A stretch of 64,000 bases of DNA. It comes from Nematostella vectensis. Lineage: Eukaryota > Cnidaria > Anthozoa > Actiniaria > Edwardsiidae. The notes below the pieces were generated by a model. It searched no databases and was not told the origin of the DNA. It was given only the letters and a program-made list of their open reading frames with translations. The DNA lies in assembly GCF_932526225.1 (NCBI RefSeq), contig NC_064045.1, forward strand, positions 4,040,498 to 4,104,497, read 5' to 3'. Position 1 is the first letter of the stretch; every line of letters begins with the position of its first letter. Position numbers and translations under genes: made by a program. Below, piece by piece: positions 10,111-27,464 of this stretch.

Positions 10111-13060
10111 CGTTTTAAAAACGCGGGTCGCGATACAATGGATTCGACAGTAAAACTCGGCCATTTTAGGAGAAACAAAATTACGGTGCCCAAATCCAAT
10201 TATGCAAACATGCTTGTTTTTTTTTTTTTTGTGTGATCTACTGTTTATCTTGTGGTTAGCTAAAAACCCTTTATAACTCTCCAAAAATCGTTTCCCATGT
10301 TTTTGATTTATTAAACATAAAATAAAATAAAATGTTCGCTATAAACAATGCTGCGTTGTCTTTTAGTCGACCCCGTATAATTTCCATACATCTTCCTTTT
10401 AGTGGTCCTTCTTCTCTCAAACCCCCTCCTTTTCTAATACAATACTCGTAATATTTGAACCAAGGCTCTTTCTCGCCCATCAATTAGGGTATGTTGCCTA
10501 CGCAAATTTGGACCATATAGACAAAAATGTTAATAGTGCTATAGTAGGAAAACAGATATATTTACCAGTGATGACAACTAGTAACAATTAGTTCCTCATG
10601 GGTAAAGCTATACAAAGATAAAGACGCTACCCTTATAACCCGGCATACGGTCGGCTCATATCACTCTCGATCAACAATGGTGCGTTGTCTTTTATTTTCG
10701 ACCCGGTATTATTTCCACAAAACTCTCTTGTGTTGGTCCTTCCTTTCTCCTTTAGCACGATATTATTGAAACAAGACTCTTCCTCTCCCATCAAATAGGA
10801 ATCAGCAGATCCGCCACTATTAAATGACTCAACAATAGCACCTACACTCTATAGGTCCTAGTAACCGGTTTATGGAACTTGCACACAGTTCTTGAAGCTT
10901 CAGTCACTCTGTAGTCCCTCTACGTGTGACCCCCCTCTAGTGAGCTATCCTTTGCAGTACGGTACAAAGCCTCGCCGTTTGAAAAGCCACAGTGTTTAAG
11001 GGGTACTTAGTATATCCTTCTCAGTCCCTCCTCCATCGGAGTGCTCGGGGTCGATGAAAACCTTCCCGTTTCTATCTATCTCTGGCAAGTGCTCGGTAAA
11101 ATGATGTCCCTTGGCTCTTGTCAATAAATGCTCTATCTTCCGTTTTAGATGTGATCTTTCAGTGTTAGACTCCGAGTCAAGGAGATCGATCCCCTCTTCA
11201 GTGTCTTCCCCCATCTTGATTTTTGTCACCTTCGAGGGTATCAAGTTAAAGGCTTCAATCTCTTCGAAGACTCCTTGGAACTTATACTTCTAACCTGACA
11301 ATAGCATTCTTCAGTCATTTTCTTGAGGTTCGCCACCACAATTCTCCACAAGTTCTTTTGGATCCCCCTCGCTTAGGACTCGAATATTATTGGACGATTG
11401 AAATGCTACAGCTGATAGGTGCATGGCGAGGCTCAAATGACATCTTCTCTGTACTGGCAGGGAGGTTATCGGGGGCAAACATGCACGCGAAATCATATGT
11501 TGATCGGTATGCGAAGTACCTTACTTGTGCAGGGACGTTGATCCCTTCTTCCTCAAGGAAGTCCAGCACTGACGTAGGTGTGGTGTAACAACTCCCAAAG
11601 AATACATACCGCACTTTAGCGTAACATGTCCGTTCACGTCTGTTCAAGCTAAACCCACTCTTCCATAGTTTCCCGCAACACGAGTATAAGACTTGGCATA
11701 TTCGCTCATATCGTTGACATAGGGAAAGTTGTTGTTGAATAAGTTTAAAACCATGGTGGACTCGTGATGTTTTAGAGAGCCTTGAGCCATACGAGCTAAA
11801 ATAATAGAAGGGGTATCTGTGTCTCTGACAGTCTCTTTCACTTTTGCTGGCTTTAGAGTGTACACAGTAATGTTTACCTTGAACAGTTTTTCTATCTGAG
11901 GGAGATCCTCCAAGGTGGACCCCTGAAGGGGTAAAACGGGAGCCGGGATGCGCCTTATTTTGGGCCGGGAAAACGGGATAAGGGTTACCGGGAACGGGAT
12001 TTGTCCACCGGGAACGGGAATCAACATGCTTCAACGGGAACGGAGAAAACGTTGTTAATCGTTGTTGATAGTTGTTCGCATTTTAAAACCTTTTTAATAG
12101 CACCAAACCTCAAACCTTGCTGCTACTCATGGGACGTCACTTCCTAAGACTCCTAACCCTTCTAAATTAAGGCTCTCTTTTCAGCCTTTCCCCCTCCCTT
12201 CCCTGTACAATATACAGTATAGCCACCGGGACTTTGCGAGAATAACGGCGGGATTTGCACCCCCCCCCCCCCTTCCCCTCCAGGACCCTGCTCTAAAGTT
12301 AAGAGGGCTGACATCGTGGTCAGCACGCACAGTACTCTTCAAAGTAGAACTTCTGCGCCATGGTGGGTTGCTAGGCAACGAATTATATACACCTGTTGTC
12401 TGGGTACAGGGAACCATCTTTGGGGTCTTTGTGTAGTGGGGCAAGACCTCGGTTCCTAGGAAATAATGGTGGGAGATCTTGCCTTGACCTAATGGGATAG
12501 GGGGAGCTTGTATACATAGAACACCATGATAGTGACACTGCCCAGGACCCATTTCGAATTCGCCCCCGTGTTTGAACTAGCCTCGTTCCCTGGCTTCTAT
12601 TGGCTGAGCGGCTTAACTCACCTTAAAGCCTGGCAAAACATAACTCGAGATCGGCAAATCGATGTGTCTGTCGGCTTGTATGGAGCTGGGTTGAGTTTTC
12701 TATGGCATAATAAGGGAAACTGCTATCCGAGCGTTTCAGCATAAAATCAGTCAAGAAAAGCAGGTCAGTACACAGCGGGGTGCAGGGGGTGCGATCGCAC
12801 CCCCTCACACACACAACGGCCGAAAGTTCACTTTTGGCTCTCAATAGACGTGCTATTTGTAGAAAAAACTTAAAAATCATAAGCTAGATCACCCTGGTAT
12901 GTAGCCAAATCCGACAATAAACGTCCCGTGGAGATACTGCAAAGGCATACAAAAATCCCTTTTTGTTCTTTCGGAGTGGTTAGATTTTTATTAAAGAACT
13001 CCCTCCTCCTCCTCCACCCCTCCCCCACCCCCCCCCCCCCCCCCCACCCCGGTCAACGTT
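10111..13060. repeat. Tandem segmental duplication, copy 2 (~2.95 kb)
   Basis: A second copy of 7236-10110. It begins inside the right arm of the palindrome seen in full only before copy 1, and it ends in a long C-rich tract (about 13015-13050). Differences include a longer T run near 10217 and a short extra GGGAACGGGA-type repeat near 11995-12015. Confidence 0.92.
10996..12034 (-). pseudogene. Remnant of a protein-primed family B DNA polymerase, copy 2
   Basis: Same content as the copy at 8112-9130, with one longer uninterrupted frame (about 12034-11387) carrying the zinc-knuckle-like and exonuclease-like segments. The upstream segment lies in another frame (12027-11644), and the downstream segments are at 11496-11311 and 11244-10996. 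Frame breaks persist, so it is not functional. The assignment rests on recalled family patterns. Confidence 0.6.
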
Positions 13061-13930
13061 AGGTCAACGTTTTTCGGATTTCGAACCCCCCAAGAAAAAT
13101 CCTGGGTACAGGGCCTGTAAAGCACGAATTCACACATATTTCACAGCTACTGAGATTATTTACTTCAACTGTGCCTGGTTTTGGTAGATGCTCAAGGAAC
13201 ACACACGAAGTTTACTCGTGAAATATTTGTTGTTCGCCGCCAAAGCTAGATTTGTCTTAAATAGAAAGAGCGGTCTAATAATAGTTTAGAGTATTTGTTT
13301 ACACCAATCTGAAGATAGTATTCGAATTCTACAGTTAAAGTAGCGATTTTCGCCTTAAGTCCTAAAATAAGTCCTAATAGTGTTTTGCTAAGCGTTGCGG
13401 ACAGCTAATCGCAGAGAAGATTTGACAACAGAGGGCTGTCACGGACGCCTGGAAACGAGTCTATGTTTCAACCATTTTTGCTTGTCGATGCTGTATTTGC
13501 CATCGATGGACTATCCAGTAAGTTCTCGTTATTTAAAGAGGGGGGTGGAAATACTGAATTGCACCAGTGTCGTTGTGCCGAAGGAAAAGCCCAAATGCAA
13601 CTTAACCTTGGAAACCCAGAACTGCTCGTGAAATATCATAGAAAGGTACTCGTGTATATCAGAGCTAGATACTGTCGGTGATCTTAATCGAAAATTGTAT
13701 CAATCCACAAAAGGTTCCAATGGCTATGTCTTGTGCGAACCCTCCCCCAGTACCTCGGGTCTTCAAGGGAAACATTGTCTGGATCTATTGGTTCTTGGGG
13801 AAGGGGAGATAGGGGGAATCGTAGCTTTAGCTCTACCTTTCCTTCACCCCTCCCTTCTCCCGTCATCCCCAACTACCCCTCCACCCTGTTGAACACTAGT
13901 ACCCTCAGGAAGCCTACCAGAGAAGGTGGA
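13061..13930. other. Intergenic, no gene recognised
   Basis: Two overlapping short plus-strand open frames (13395-13681) and a pyrimidine-rich stretch (about 13830-13890) are present. None shows a domain or convincing splice context. Confidence 0.5.
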
Positions 13931-13935
13931 GGTAT

Positions 13936-14035
13936 GGTGATAGTGATGGCGATGGCGATGGCAATGGCGATGGCGATGTGATGGTGGCGGTCAGGCGGTG
14001 GCGGTGACGGTGGTGGTGGCGGTGACGGTGATGTT
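13936..14035. repeat. (GATGGC)n and GGTGGCGGTGAC simple repeats
   Basis: A short hexanucleotide array is followed by a degenerate GGTGGCGGTGACGGTGGTGG tract. Confidence 0.85.
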
Positions 14036-14164
14036 AGATGAGGACCGTCTGGGGGTGTTTCTGCAGACAGTGGGCTCTTAGCAACTTTCCACTATGCAAC
14101 ACCAGACCACACCGCAGGAAACTGTCCCCCCTCTGGCTTTATGTCCAGCCTCATGCCGCCTCAC

Positions 14165-14282
14165 GTCCTAACTTGAACTTTTTTTCACAAATGGGACAGG
14201 GGTGATGCCTCTCAGTGCCATGCACCTCTCTCATGTGGCGGACCATCCTCTGTACTTTACTGCCACATTTGGGACACAGCTT
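14165..14282 (-). CDS. Isolated C2H2 zinc-finger exon (partial gene)
   Basis: After an AG acceptor (tttacag), a 118-nt phase-0 frame encodes KLCPKCGSKVQRMVRHM, a C-x2-C-x9-H-x4-H finger. A second finger starts with HHPCPICEKKFKLG. The frame reaches a gtgagg donor at 14164 before the second finger's histidines, so they should lie in a following exon at lower coordinates; I could not place it. Reading through instead gives a stop five codons later. Preceding exons were not found, as a minisatellite starts about 400 bp upstream. Zinc fingers of this type usually bind nucleic acid. It could be a live exon of a gene that I cannot assemble, or a relic. Confidence 0.45.
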
Positions 14283-14689
14283 CTGTAAAACAATGAGCAC
14301 CACTTGAGAAATGTAGCCTAAAGGTCTTATCACAGATATAATCAATAAACACACACTGTGAGGCTGGCAGCCGCCCCCAATCTGGATAACTGGGTCAGTT
14401 GATGTAGAGGGCTTTGGGATGGAATAGGTCCACATGGTAAGAAAAAAAAAACATAACGCTGATACACCCCCACACGACCCACTATACACGTAAACAAAAA
14501 CAATCATACAATTTACTTAACACTGCATGGTATAATTACCACTACACCAACCTCACTGGAAACCACCCACTGCAGCTTCGGCCTTTGGTTCTTTTTGTCA
14601 GACTATAAACACAGGACACAAACATTTAGTCCAAATAAAAGATAAAAGGTGGTTAGCAAGATGTGTTACATGTGCAAGGTGTTACCCCA

Positions 14690-16410
14690 TTGCCTGTCTC
14701 ATGGTAACTTCCCCCATTGCCTGCCTCATGGTAACTTACCCCATTGCCTGCCTCATGGTAACTTCCCCCATTGCCTGTCTCATGGTAACTTACCCCATTG
14801 CCTGTCTCATGGTAACTTACCCCATTGCCTGCCTCATGGTAACTTCCCACATTGCCTGCCTCATGGTAACTTCCCCCATTGCCTGCCTCATGGTAACTTC
14901 CCCCATTGCCTGTCTCATGGTAACTTACCCCATTGCCTGTCTCATGGTAACTTCCCCCATTGCCTGTCTCATGGTAACTTCCCACATTGCCTGCCTCATG
15001 GTAACTTCCCCCATTGCCTGTCTCATGGTAACTTCCCCCATTGCCTGTCTCATGGTAACTTTCCCCATTGCCTGTCTCATGGTAACTTCCCCCATTGCCT
15101 GCCTCATGGTAACTTCCCCCATTGCCTGCCTCATGGTAACTTCCCACATTGCCTGCCTCATGGTAACTTTCCCCATTGCCTGTCTCATGGTAACTTCCCA
15201 CATTGCCTGTCTCATGGTAACTTCCCCCATTGCCTGCCTCATGGTAACTTCCCCCATTGCCTGTCTCATGGTAACTTCCCCCATTGCCTGCCTCATGGTA
15301 ACTTCCCCCATTGCCTGCCTCATGGTAACTTCCCCCATTGCCTGCCTCATGGTAACTTACCCCATTGCCTGCCTCATGGTAACTTCCCCCATTGCCTGCC
15401 TCATGGTAACTTCCCCCATTGCCTGCCTCATGGTAACTTACCCCATTGCCTGCCTCATGGTAACTTACCCCATTGCCTGCCTCATGGTAACTTCCCCCAT
15501 TGCCTGTCTCATGGTAACTTCCCCCATTGCCTGTCTCATGGTAACTTCCCCCATTGCCTGCCTCATGGTAACTTCCCCCATTGCCTGCCTCATGGTAACT
15601 TCCCCCATTGCCTGTCTCATGGTAACTTCCCCCATTGCCTGTCTCATGGTAACTTCCCCCATTGCCTGTCTCATGGTAACTTCCCCCATTGCCTGCCTCA
15701 TGGTAACTTCCCCCATTGCCTGCCTCATGGTAACTTACCCCATTGCCTGCCTCATGGCAACTTCCCCCATTGCCTGTCTCATGGTAACTTCCCCCATTGC
15801 CTGTCTCATGGTAACTTCCCCCATTGCCTGCCTCATGGTAACTTACCCCATTGCCTGCCTCATGGTAACTTACCCCATTGCCTGCCTCATGGTAACTTCC
15901 CCCATTGCCTGCCTCATGGTAACTTCCCCCATTGCCTGTCTCATGGCAACTTCCCCCATTGCCTGTCTCATGGCAACTTCCCCCATTGCCTGCCTCATGG
16001 TAACTTCCCCCATTGCCTGCCTCATGGTAACTTCCCCCATTGCCTGCCTCATGGTAACTTCCCCCATTGCCTGTCTCATGGTAACTTCCCCCATTGCCTG
16101 TCTCATGGTAACTTCCCCCATTGCCTGCCTCATGGTAACTTACCCCATTGCCTGTCTCATGGTAACTTCCCCCATTGCCTGTCTCATGGTAACTTCCCCC
16201 ATTGCCTGCCTCATGGTAACTTCCCCCATTGCCTGCCTCATGGCAACTTCCCCCATTGCCTGTCTCATGGCAACTTCCCCCATTGCCTGCCTCATGGTAA
16301 CTTCCCCCATTGCCTGCCTCATGGTAACTTTCCCCATTGCCTGTCTCATGGTAACTTCCCCCATTGCCTGCCTCATGGTAACTTACCCCATTGCCTGCCT
16401 CATGGTAACT
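14690..16410. repeat. 27-bp minisatellite, ~64 copies
   Basis: The unit is ATTGCCTGCCTCATGGTAAC plus TTCCCCC, with variation mainly at C/T in CCTGYCTC, at TTCC/TTAC and at GGTAAC/GGCAAC. As 27 is divisible by three, several frames on both strands stay open for up to 600 codons, giving PHCLPHGNF and MVTSPIACL nine-residue repeats. No signal peptide, homology or splice context supports translation. Confidence 0.97.
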
Positions 16411-16449
16411 TTTCTTTCGTGATCCCTCCCTCTATAGGTAAGAGTCAAT

Positions 16450-17490
16450 AGTAAGCAGAGGGTCAACGAATCCCTAAAATTAACAAACAGGATGATACCC
16501 TGATTCGGGTACGCCTTCCCTTCTTGTTTATTTACTTATTTTTTTTTATTGTTACTTGTTTATTGTTTTTTTTAATTGTTAAACAGACAAAACTCGCTTT
16601 GACAGCAGATACCTACCTCATTCTCTAATTAATAAGTAAGGCATCCTCCCAAATTGATCCTAATAGATAAAACAAGGCATCTCTAAGACAAGCACTTAGA
16701 AAACACACGCACTTCTATAAGACAGAGATGATAAACGAAAGTAAACAAAATAGGATACGGCATTCGGGTATCTATTTCTACAGCTTTGCTATAGCAAAAA
16801 TACATACCTCTTCCTAGAGGCTTGCAAACACCATGTCAAATAGGGGAGGTGACACCCCTAATTCTTGACCCTAAAAGATAGAATAAAAAAATCGTAATGC
16901 GTGAACAAGAAAAAAACGAACAAAACACTGTATACGTATCGCTTTACTAATCGTAGAGCTCACTTCAAACGAAGGGCACTAAAAAAGTTGTTGATCTTCT
17001 AGCAATGAGGTCTGGAGACAGTATGAAATAAAAATGACAAAAAAATTGTCAATCGCAGCCACTTTACAAAAACGAAATCGGTTTGAAGAATGAGAACTCA
17101 ACGTGTTCTACACAAAACAAGTTTTCACATACATTTGTACTTTCCGACTCCCCCGATCCAGTCTCATCAAAATAACCCTCAAATGACTAAGCAAAATCAA
17201 ATCAAGTAAAGTAGGGTTACATTCATGATAAAATAGTCACAAAGCCATAAATAGAATAAGATGTCACCCCTGGAAAATATTAGCACTTTCCCATTGATTT
17301 GAACCAAAACAGCACATTTTCCTCTTGGATTTATTTTCTTCTTATTACATGTTTTTTTTGCAAAATAATTATTCCTGGTAAATATTCAACCATTATATCT
17401 AAAAGAAGTGGAATGAAACTAAAGTAAGGCACCTATTATGTACCATACGTTAAAAATGGTGGTAAAATATGACTGGTATACAACTATTTT
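16450..17490. other. AT-rich intergenic DNA
   Basis: No open frame of note, RNA gene or obvious repeat is seen. Confidence 0.6.
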
Positions 17491-17499
17491 TTGTCAAAT

Positions 17500-18250
17500 T
17501 AAGTATGGTCAAAAATTTTTAGCCAACCCAGCTGATTTTCATGGCTTAGGCCTTTTTTTGCCAGGGAAAAGTGGTCAGAAATTTCTAGCCAACACAGCTG
17601 ATTTTCATGGTTTTAGGCCTTTTATTTTGCCAAGGAAAAGTGGTCAGAAATTTCTAGCCAACCCAGCTGATTTTCATGGCTTAGGCCTCTTTTTTGCCAA
17701 GGAAAAGTAGTCAGAAATGTCTAGCCAACCTAGCTGATTTTTATGGCTTAGGCCTTTTTTTTTTTTGCAAAGGAAAAGTGGTCAGAAATTTCTAGCCAAC
17801 CCAGCTGATTTTCATGGCTTTAGGCCTTTTCTTTGCCAAGGAAAAGTGGTCAAAAATTTCTAGCCAACCTAGCTGATTTTCATGGCTTAGGCCTCTTTTT
17901 TTGCCAAAAAAAAGTGGTCAGAAATTTCTAGCCAACCTAAATGATTTTTATGGCTTAGGCCTTTTATTGCCAAGGAAAAGTGGTCACAGATTTCTAGCCA
18001 ACCCAGCTGATTTCCATGGCTTTAGGCCTTTTTTTGCCAAGGAAAAGTGGTCAGAAATTTCTAGCCCACCTATCGCTGATATTCATGGCTTAGGCCATTT
18101 TTTGCCAAGGAAAAGTGGTCAGAAATTTCTAGCCAACCCAGCTGATTTTCATGGCTTTAGCCTTTTTTTTGCCAAGGAAAAGTGGTCAGAAATTTCTAGC
18201 CAACCTAGCTGATATTCATGGCTTAGGCAATTTTTTGCCAAGGAAAAGTG
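17500..18250. repeat. ~68-bp minisatellite, ~11 copies
   Basis: The unit contains AAGTGGTCAGAAATTTCTAG, CCAACCCAGCTGATTTTCAT and GGCTTAGGCCTTTTTTGCC. T-run length varies between copies, so frames shift along the array. Confidence 0.95.
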
Positions 18251-18254
18251 TTAA

Positions 18255-20860
18255 TACAAAGGATGGTTTAACCGCGCGGTACTGGCAACCCGAAATGCAA
18301 CTCGGATCACCGTGTTGCTATCATATACTGTTGTATCAGAGTTCGCACGGTGCGGATTTGCGGGCATGTGCTATTTAACGCTATAAAAGGGAAAGCTCCT
18401 CCCATCCCCGGGCTCGAATTTGCAATTATAATCAGAACACTGCCAATTTTTGGTGCAAAATTTTGAATTTCGCGCTATCCATAGTCTAGCGCATCTGCAT
18501 ATAATCGCGCTGTTATGAAAATGGTTATATTTTAGAGCGCACATAGCTTGGTATAACTTGGTATAACAATTTACGATAAATAAATGTCTAGGAATGATAT
18601 TTGTTGGTTTAGAATATGAAATTTGAATTTAGCGCTCAGAGCGATCCTTCCTTAGACAAATAAAGCATTTTTACCTTGGCAGCCAGGGGTAGCTTGTGAT
18701 GAGTTAACCCGAACACAGTACTCGCATTTATTTATTTATTTAATTTTCATTCCTATTATTATTATATATCTTTTTTATTTGTCCAGTCCAGGTTAGCTAG
18801 TTATTTCTTAGTGTAGCGGAACGTAACCTTGTGTTTAAAACTTCATTTTTTATGATAATAAACAGAACTCATTTGAATGTGTTAAAGCTGCCACTGCTCG
18901 TTCTCGCATAACAAATTCGTGGGGTGATTGTATGCTTGATCGTCCATGCATTGCAGCGTTCATTGTTTTATTTCACATTTTTTTCTCAATGACACATGAA
19001 TGCATGTGAACCGTTCAGCTTTTAAGAAGAAAGGGAAGATTAATTCATTGTCAATTTTTATCCTTGTCAGTAAATGCCAACACGTGTTTTGTGTGCATTT
19101 TTTTGCTTTTATAATGCAACGTTCATAGAGAACACGAGGCGTTTTTTCTTAGACTCGATGGTGAGCTAGTCAACATGTTCGAGTCCGCTATCCACACTTA
19201 CCCTATACCGCCCGAATCCTCTCTCTGTCTTATTTAAACACAGGCATCTCCCCACCTCCTCTGCCGTCTCTTCTAGCTCAGACATTTATAACTGCATTCA
19301 ATCATTGAATTGAAAACTGTGCTGATCATAAACTCCAACATACTTTAGCAAGCTGGTCGATTTCTACTTTCTCCTGTCCAAATTCTCCAGAAATTAGAAG
19401 TGTAAATGACACTGAACCACTTATACTCCAACTAAAACACCTAACTAAATTTAAACTGAAAGTTTAACTGCGAGAGTCTAACAAAAGATTTGTATTAAAA
19501 GCGCACCGATGGAGCTTGTAAACATAAGTAAATAAAGATTACTCTGAATTATTATATAAAAGACTTTAAGGCCGGCGGTCTTTTACAGCTGAAAATGCAC
19601 TGGATCTTCAAGCGTGATAACAAAAAGCCACAAAAAGCTTACATTTTTTTGCACTCAGCTACTGTACTTGTAAGGGGGCCAGCGTTATGAATATACAAAC
19701 AACGGATGAGTCGACTTTGCCAACTTTACATCTATATTTCATTTTAAAATACCTCTTCAGTGCAGATTGTACGGGTGCCCAAATACATGCCAGTATTGTC
19801 TCCGTGTCATATGAAAAATGTCTGCAAAAACACTGGCTCACTACCAAAAAGTATCTTCAAAATATTAAATAAAATACTTTTAGAAAATCGAAAATAACCA
19901 GATAACATTATGCCCTTTTACAACTTTGATTATTCGGTATTTTATTTATGTCGACAAGATGAACCTTTCAAAAAAAATTAAAACTAAAAAAATAGGTTAA
20001 TCTAGCATATCTTGTATAAACGTTATGCATTTATCAAGGATCGGTCATCGAGTATGATATTTCAGGTGAAGAAGACTCTACAAAATTAAGATATAAATAG
20101 CTCTTATTATCTTACAAAAAAAAGACTCCATCGTGACAAATCCCTCATTTATCATCCTAAAATCACAACTAAAAGCGTCATCCCGAGCCAACAGTCAAAT
20201 TTAAACGCCAAGAAAATGTGAAACCGCTCGCTCTAATTGGCCTAACAGGCGTTTACAGACGAAGGCGCATTAGTGCCGTTAAAAGTGCTGTTATCCATAA
20301 CCCTCTCCTTAGCGCTAAGAGCACTAGGGATTTATCGTGAAGATTACGTGTCGGCGGGGCGACCTAACACTCCCTGCTCTCGAGAGTCTGTTCCTTAGAA
20401 TGCACGTAGCATGCAAGTTTAACAAAAAGGAGCAAGCGTTTCGATATTGTTTATATTATTTTTACAATACAGGGGTCGACATAGCCTCGAGCATATCACG
20501 TCTGGAATAAGAAAAAATCTAGAAAAGTAATGTTGTTTAAACGTGTAAACTGAAGGACACATTTTTGGGAGACGTAGCTAAGTGGCTATGTAAATGTGAC
20601 AGCGTGTTTGGAAAATACACGCAAAATAAGTGCAATAATATTGTGCAGTTATTTATTTTTGACAGTTCTATCGCGTCCTTTCTTGACCCTATGGAAAGTT
20701 TCCAATATCATAACAGAGTGCAATTTTAACTAAACAATCGTTACAAAATATTGAGTATATTCTGCAAAGAAACATCATTTATAAGGTGTAAGTGAAAGGA
20801 AATAATATTGAGTTTTTTGGTGTGTGTTGCGGAATTGTGGTTATAACGGTGCTTCCGTAT
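18255..20860. other. Intergenic, no gene recognised
   Basis: AT-rich DNA with short chance open frames only. A segment at about 18267-18287 (GGTTTAACCGCGCGGTACTGG) recurs near the right end of the MITE at 31599-31924 and may be a relic of a related element. Confidence 0.5.
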
Positions 20861-20869
20861 CCGGAAATG

Positions 20870-21060
20870 ATTTTGCAAAGGTTGCTAAGAGTTTGTTGAT
20901 AAACGGTGGTCGTTGCCACTTCCGGTGAGTCTGATTTGCATACCATTGTTCGAGCGCACGCGCTTGACGACATCAACAATCTGATATCATAGCAACTATC
21001 AGCCAACCAGAACAGCGTATTTCGCGTCACGAACTAATTGCATTTAGAACTAGCAACCGA
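20870..21060 (+). promoter_or_regulatory. Possible RFX-type half-sites upstream of FoxJ1
   Basis: GGTTGCTAAGAG (about 20879), CGTTGCCAC (about 20912), CATAGCAACTATC (about 20991) and CTAGCAACC (about 21050) resemble halves of the X-box bound by RFX factors, which act with FoxJ1 in ciliary gene control. No complete X-box palindrome is visible, so this is suggestive only. Confidence 0.2.
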
Positions 21061-21731
21061 TTAACCAATCAGAGACAATCAAGTTGTTTATGTCGTCCCT
21101 AAGGGAATTCATTACTCACAGTGAAAAAGTACAACAACTTGCTTAGTTGTTCATTCATATACGAAACTTGCACAGATTCCAGCAAAAGGGCGCTCTGATT
21201 TTTAATGAAACGGAAGAAATCGGACTCCCTAACTTAACACGTATACATAACGGGAGCAGAAGAATTATCCTCGCTTCATTTAGCAGTTCGGGGAAAATTC
21301 GCCTTTGATTTTTATACTCGATTACAAGTTGGACGCACATATGGGCTCCGCTTAACACTATTTAAGAGGCCGGTTTTATCACAAAATACCCCTCGCGATT
21401 CCAAGAGCCGGAAAATCTAGACCGTGGAGTTTAGCTGGCGTCTGGAGCTGCTTCCTGTGGGCAGACACGTTTGGGACTGTGTTTTGCATATTGTGAAAGC
21501 AGTATTTTACGAGCTGGAACCACTTGGGACCAGAACTTCGCGTGCGCTTTGACAACTCATTAGTGCAAAGAATCGCTGATCCTAAAAGCACCATCAAGGG
21601 GAAGGAATTATCTGATCTAAAAACAGGCCATCTATTAGCGAATTCACTTTGCAAATTTAACCTGGACAGCTGGAGTTCAGAGAAAGAGGGAAGCCAGTCG
21701 GTGATCATTGAAACGGTGAAGGAAATATAGC

Positions 21732-26376
<4,645 letters not shown>

Positions 26377-26639
26377 GAGAGATCCTTTTAGATGAAAATA
26401 GTAATTCTCTTTCTCGCGCTAATACCATTCCCATTGACACAAAAAGAATTAAATTCTGAAGCAGCTCATTTCGACTAACAGATCAATTCTGTAAAGGAGA
26501 ATTGTCGGTTTGATTTGCATTTATTATTGTCAAAAAGGCTATGTTATCCGACTTTCAAAAAGTAATATATCGATTGCTTGAATGTTTACCGCCAAGCTTG
26601 CACATGCTATACAACTGTCTTGGTAACGTGTAAAATAAA

Positions 26640-27460
26640 ATGAATAAGATAAGAAATTCTATAATGTCACATTTCAATCATTAGTTGTGGGTTTTTCTGA
26701 TGACGGAAATTTGATATTAGTCTTAAAATCTAGAATTTTAGTAAGTTATTATGTTTGAAATATTAATAGTAATAGATATTATCAAAAGGAATAAGAATAT
26801 AATTAATAAGGTGTTCATAATTCGGATTTCTTTCATCTTTTCTTGAGTGATATGCTCTTTGAATGTAAATAAAGAGGTTGCCATAGGTAACGTATTTTTT
26901 CGAAGCTTTGTGTGAATAAGTTTATCAAAATTATTGTAAATAGAAATACTAATGCCTTCATCCGACTATACAGAATTGCCTTCCCTTGCGTGTCCCTTTC
27001 CTTAGCAAGGCTAGTTCTCTCTCGGAATTTAGTTTTTTGTCCATGCTCCATGGTCCATGAGTATGGACCTCTGGATCATCGTGCAGGAATCTTGTCGGTA
27101 TGAGTTTCCAGTATGTGGAAATTATCAAAACTTGTAAGTAATTTTATGAGAGGTGTGTTCAGAAATATAAATAAAATCGAGTGTTTTTAGTAGTCATGTA
27201 GTTATGATATTTTTGTATCTTTCCAAAAGTATACTGGTGCTAGAAGCAAAACAAAGCTAGCCTCCAAATCAAGTGCTCGGTTAGTGTATTGGCAGCCAAT
27301 TTCCCGAGTAGAGAAATTATTCAGCTCGCCCCTTCAATACTATTGAATATCCGGTCACTCTCTGGGACAGCGAATGCATAATTGTTTTGTACGCTCCCTT
27401 CCTGTCAAAGTGCTGTACCAAGCCCCTCCCTGTCAAAGTGTTGTACCAAGCCCCTTCCTG
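26640..27460. other. Intergenic between FoxJ1 and the CACGTG array
   Basis: AT-rich with no gene recognised. A short duplicated GTCAAAGTG.TGTACCAAGCCCC motif occurs at about 27405-27450. Confidence 0.5.
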
Positions 27461-27464
27461 ATCA

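Noticed and set aside
14649-16451. 600-codon open frame of PHCLPHGNF repeats as a protein gene
   Set aside because: The 27-bp period keeps several frames open on both strands; there is no ATG context, signal peptide, splice sites or non-repeat domain.
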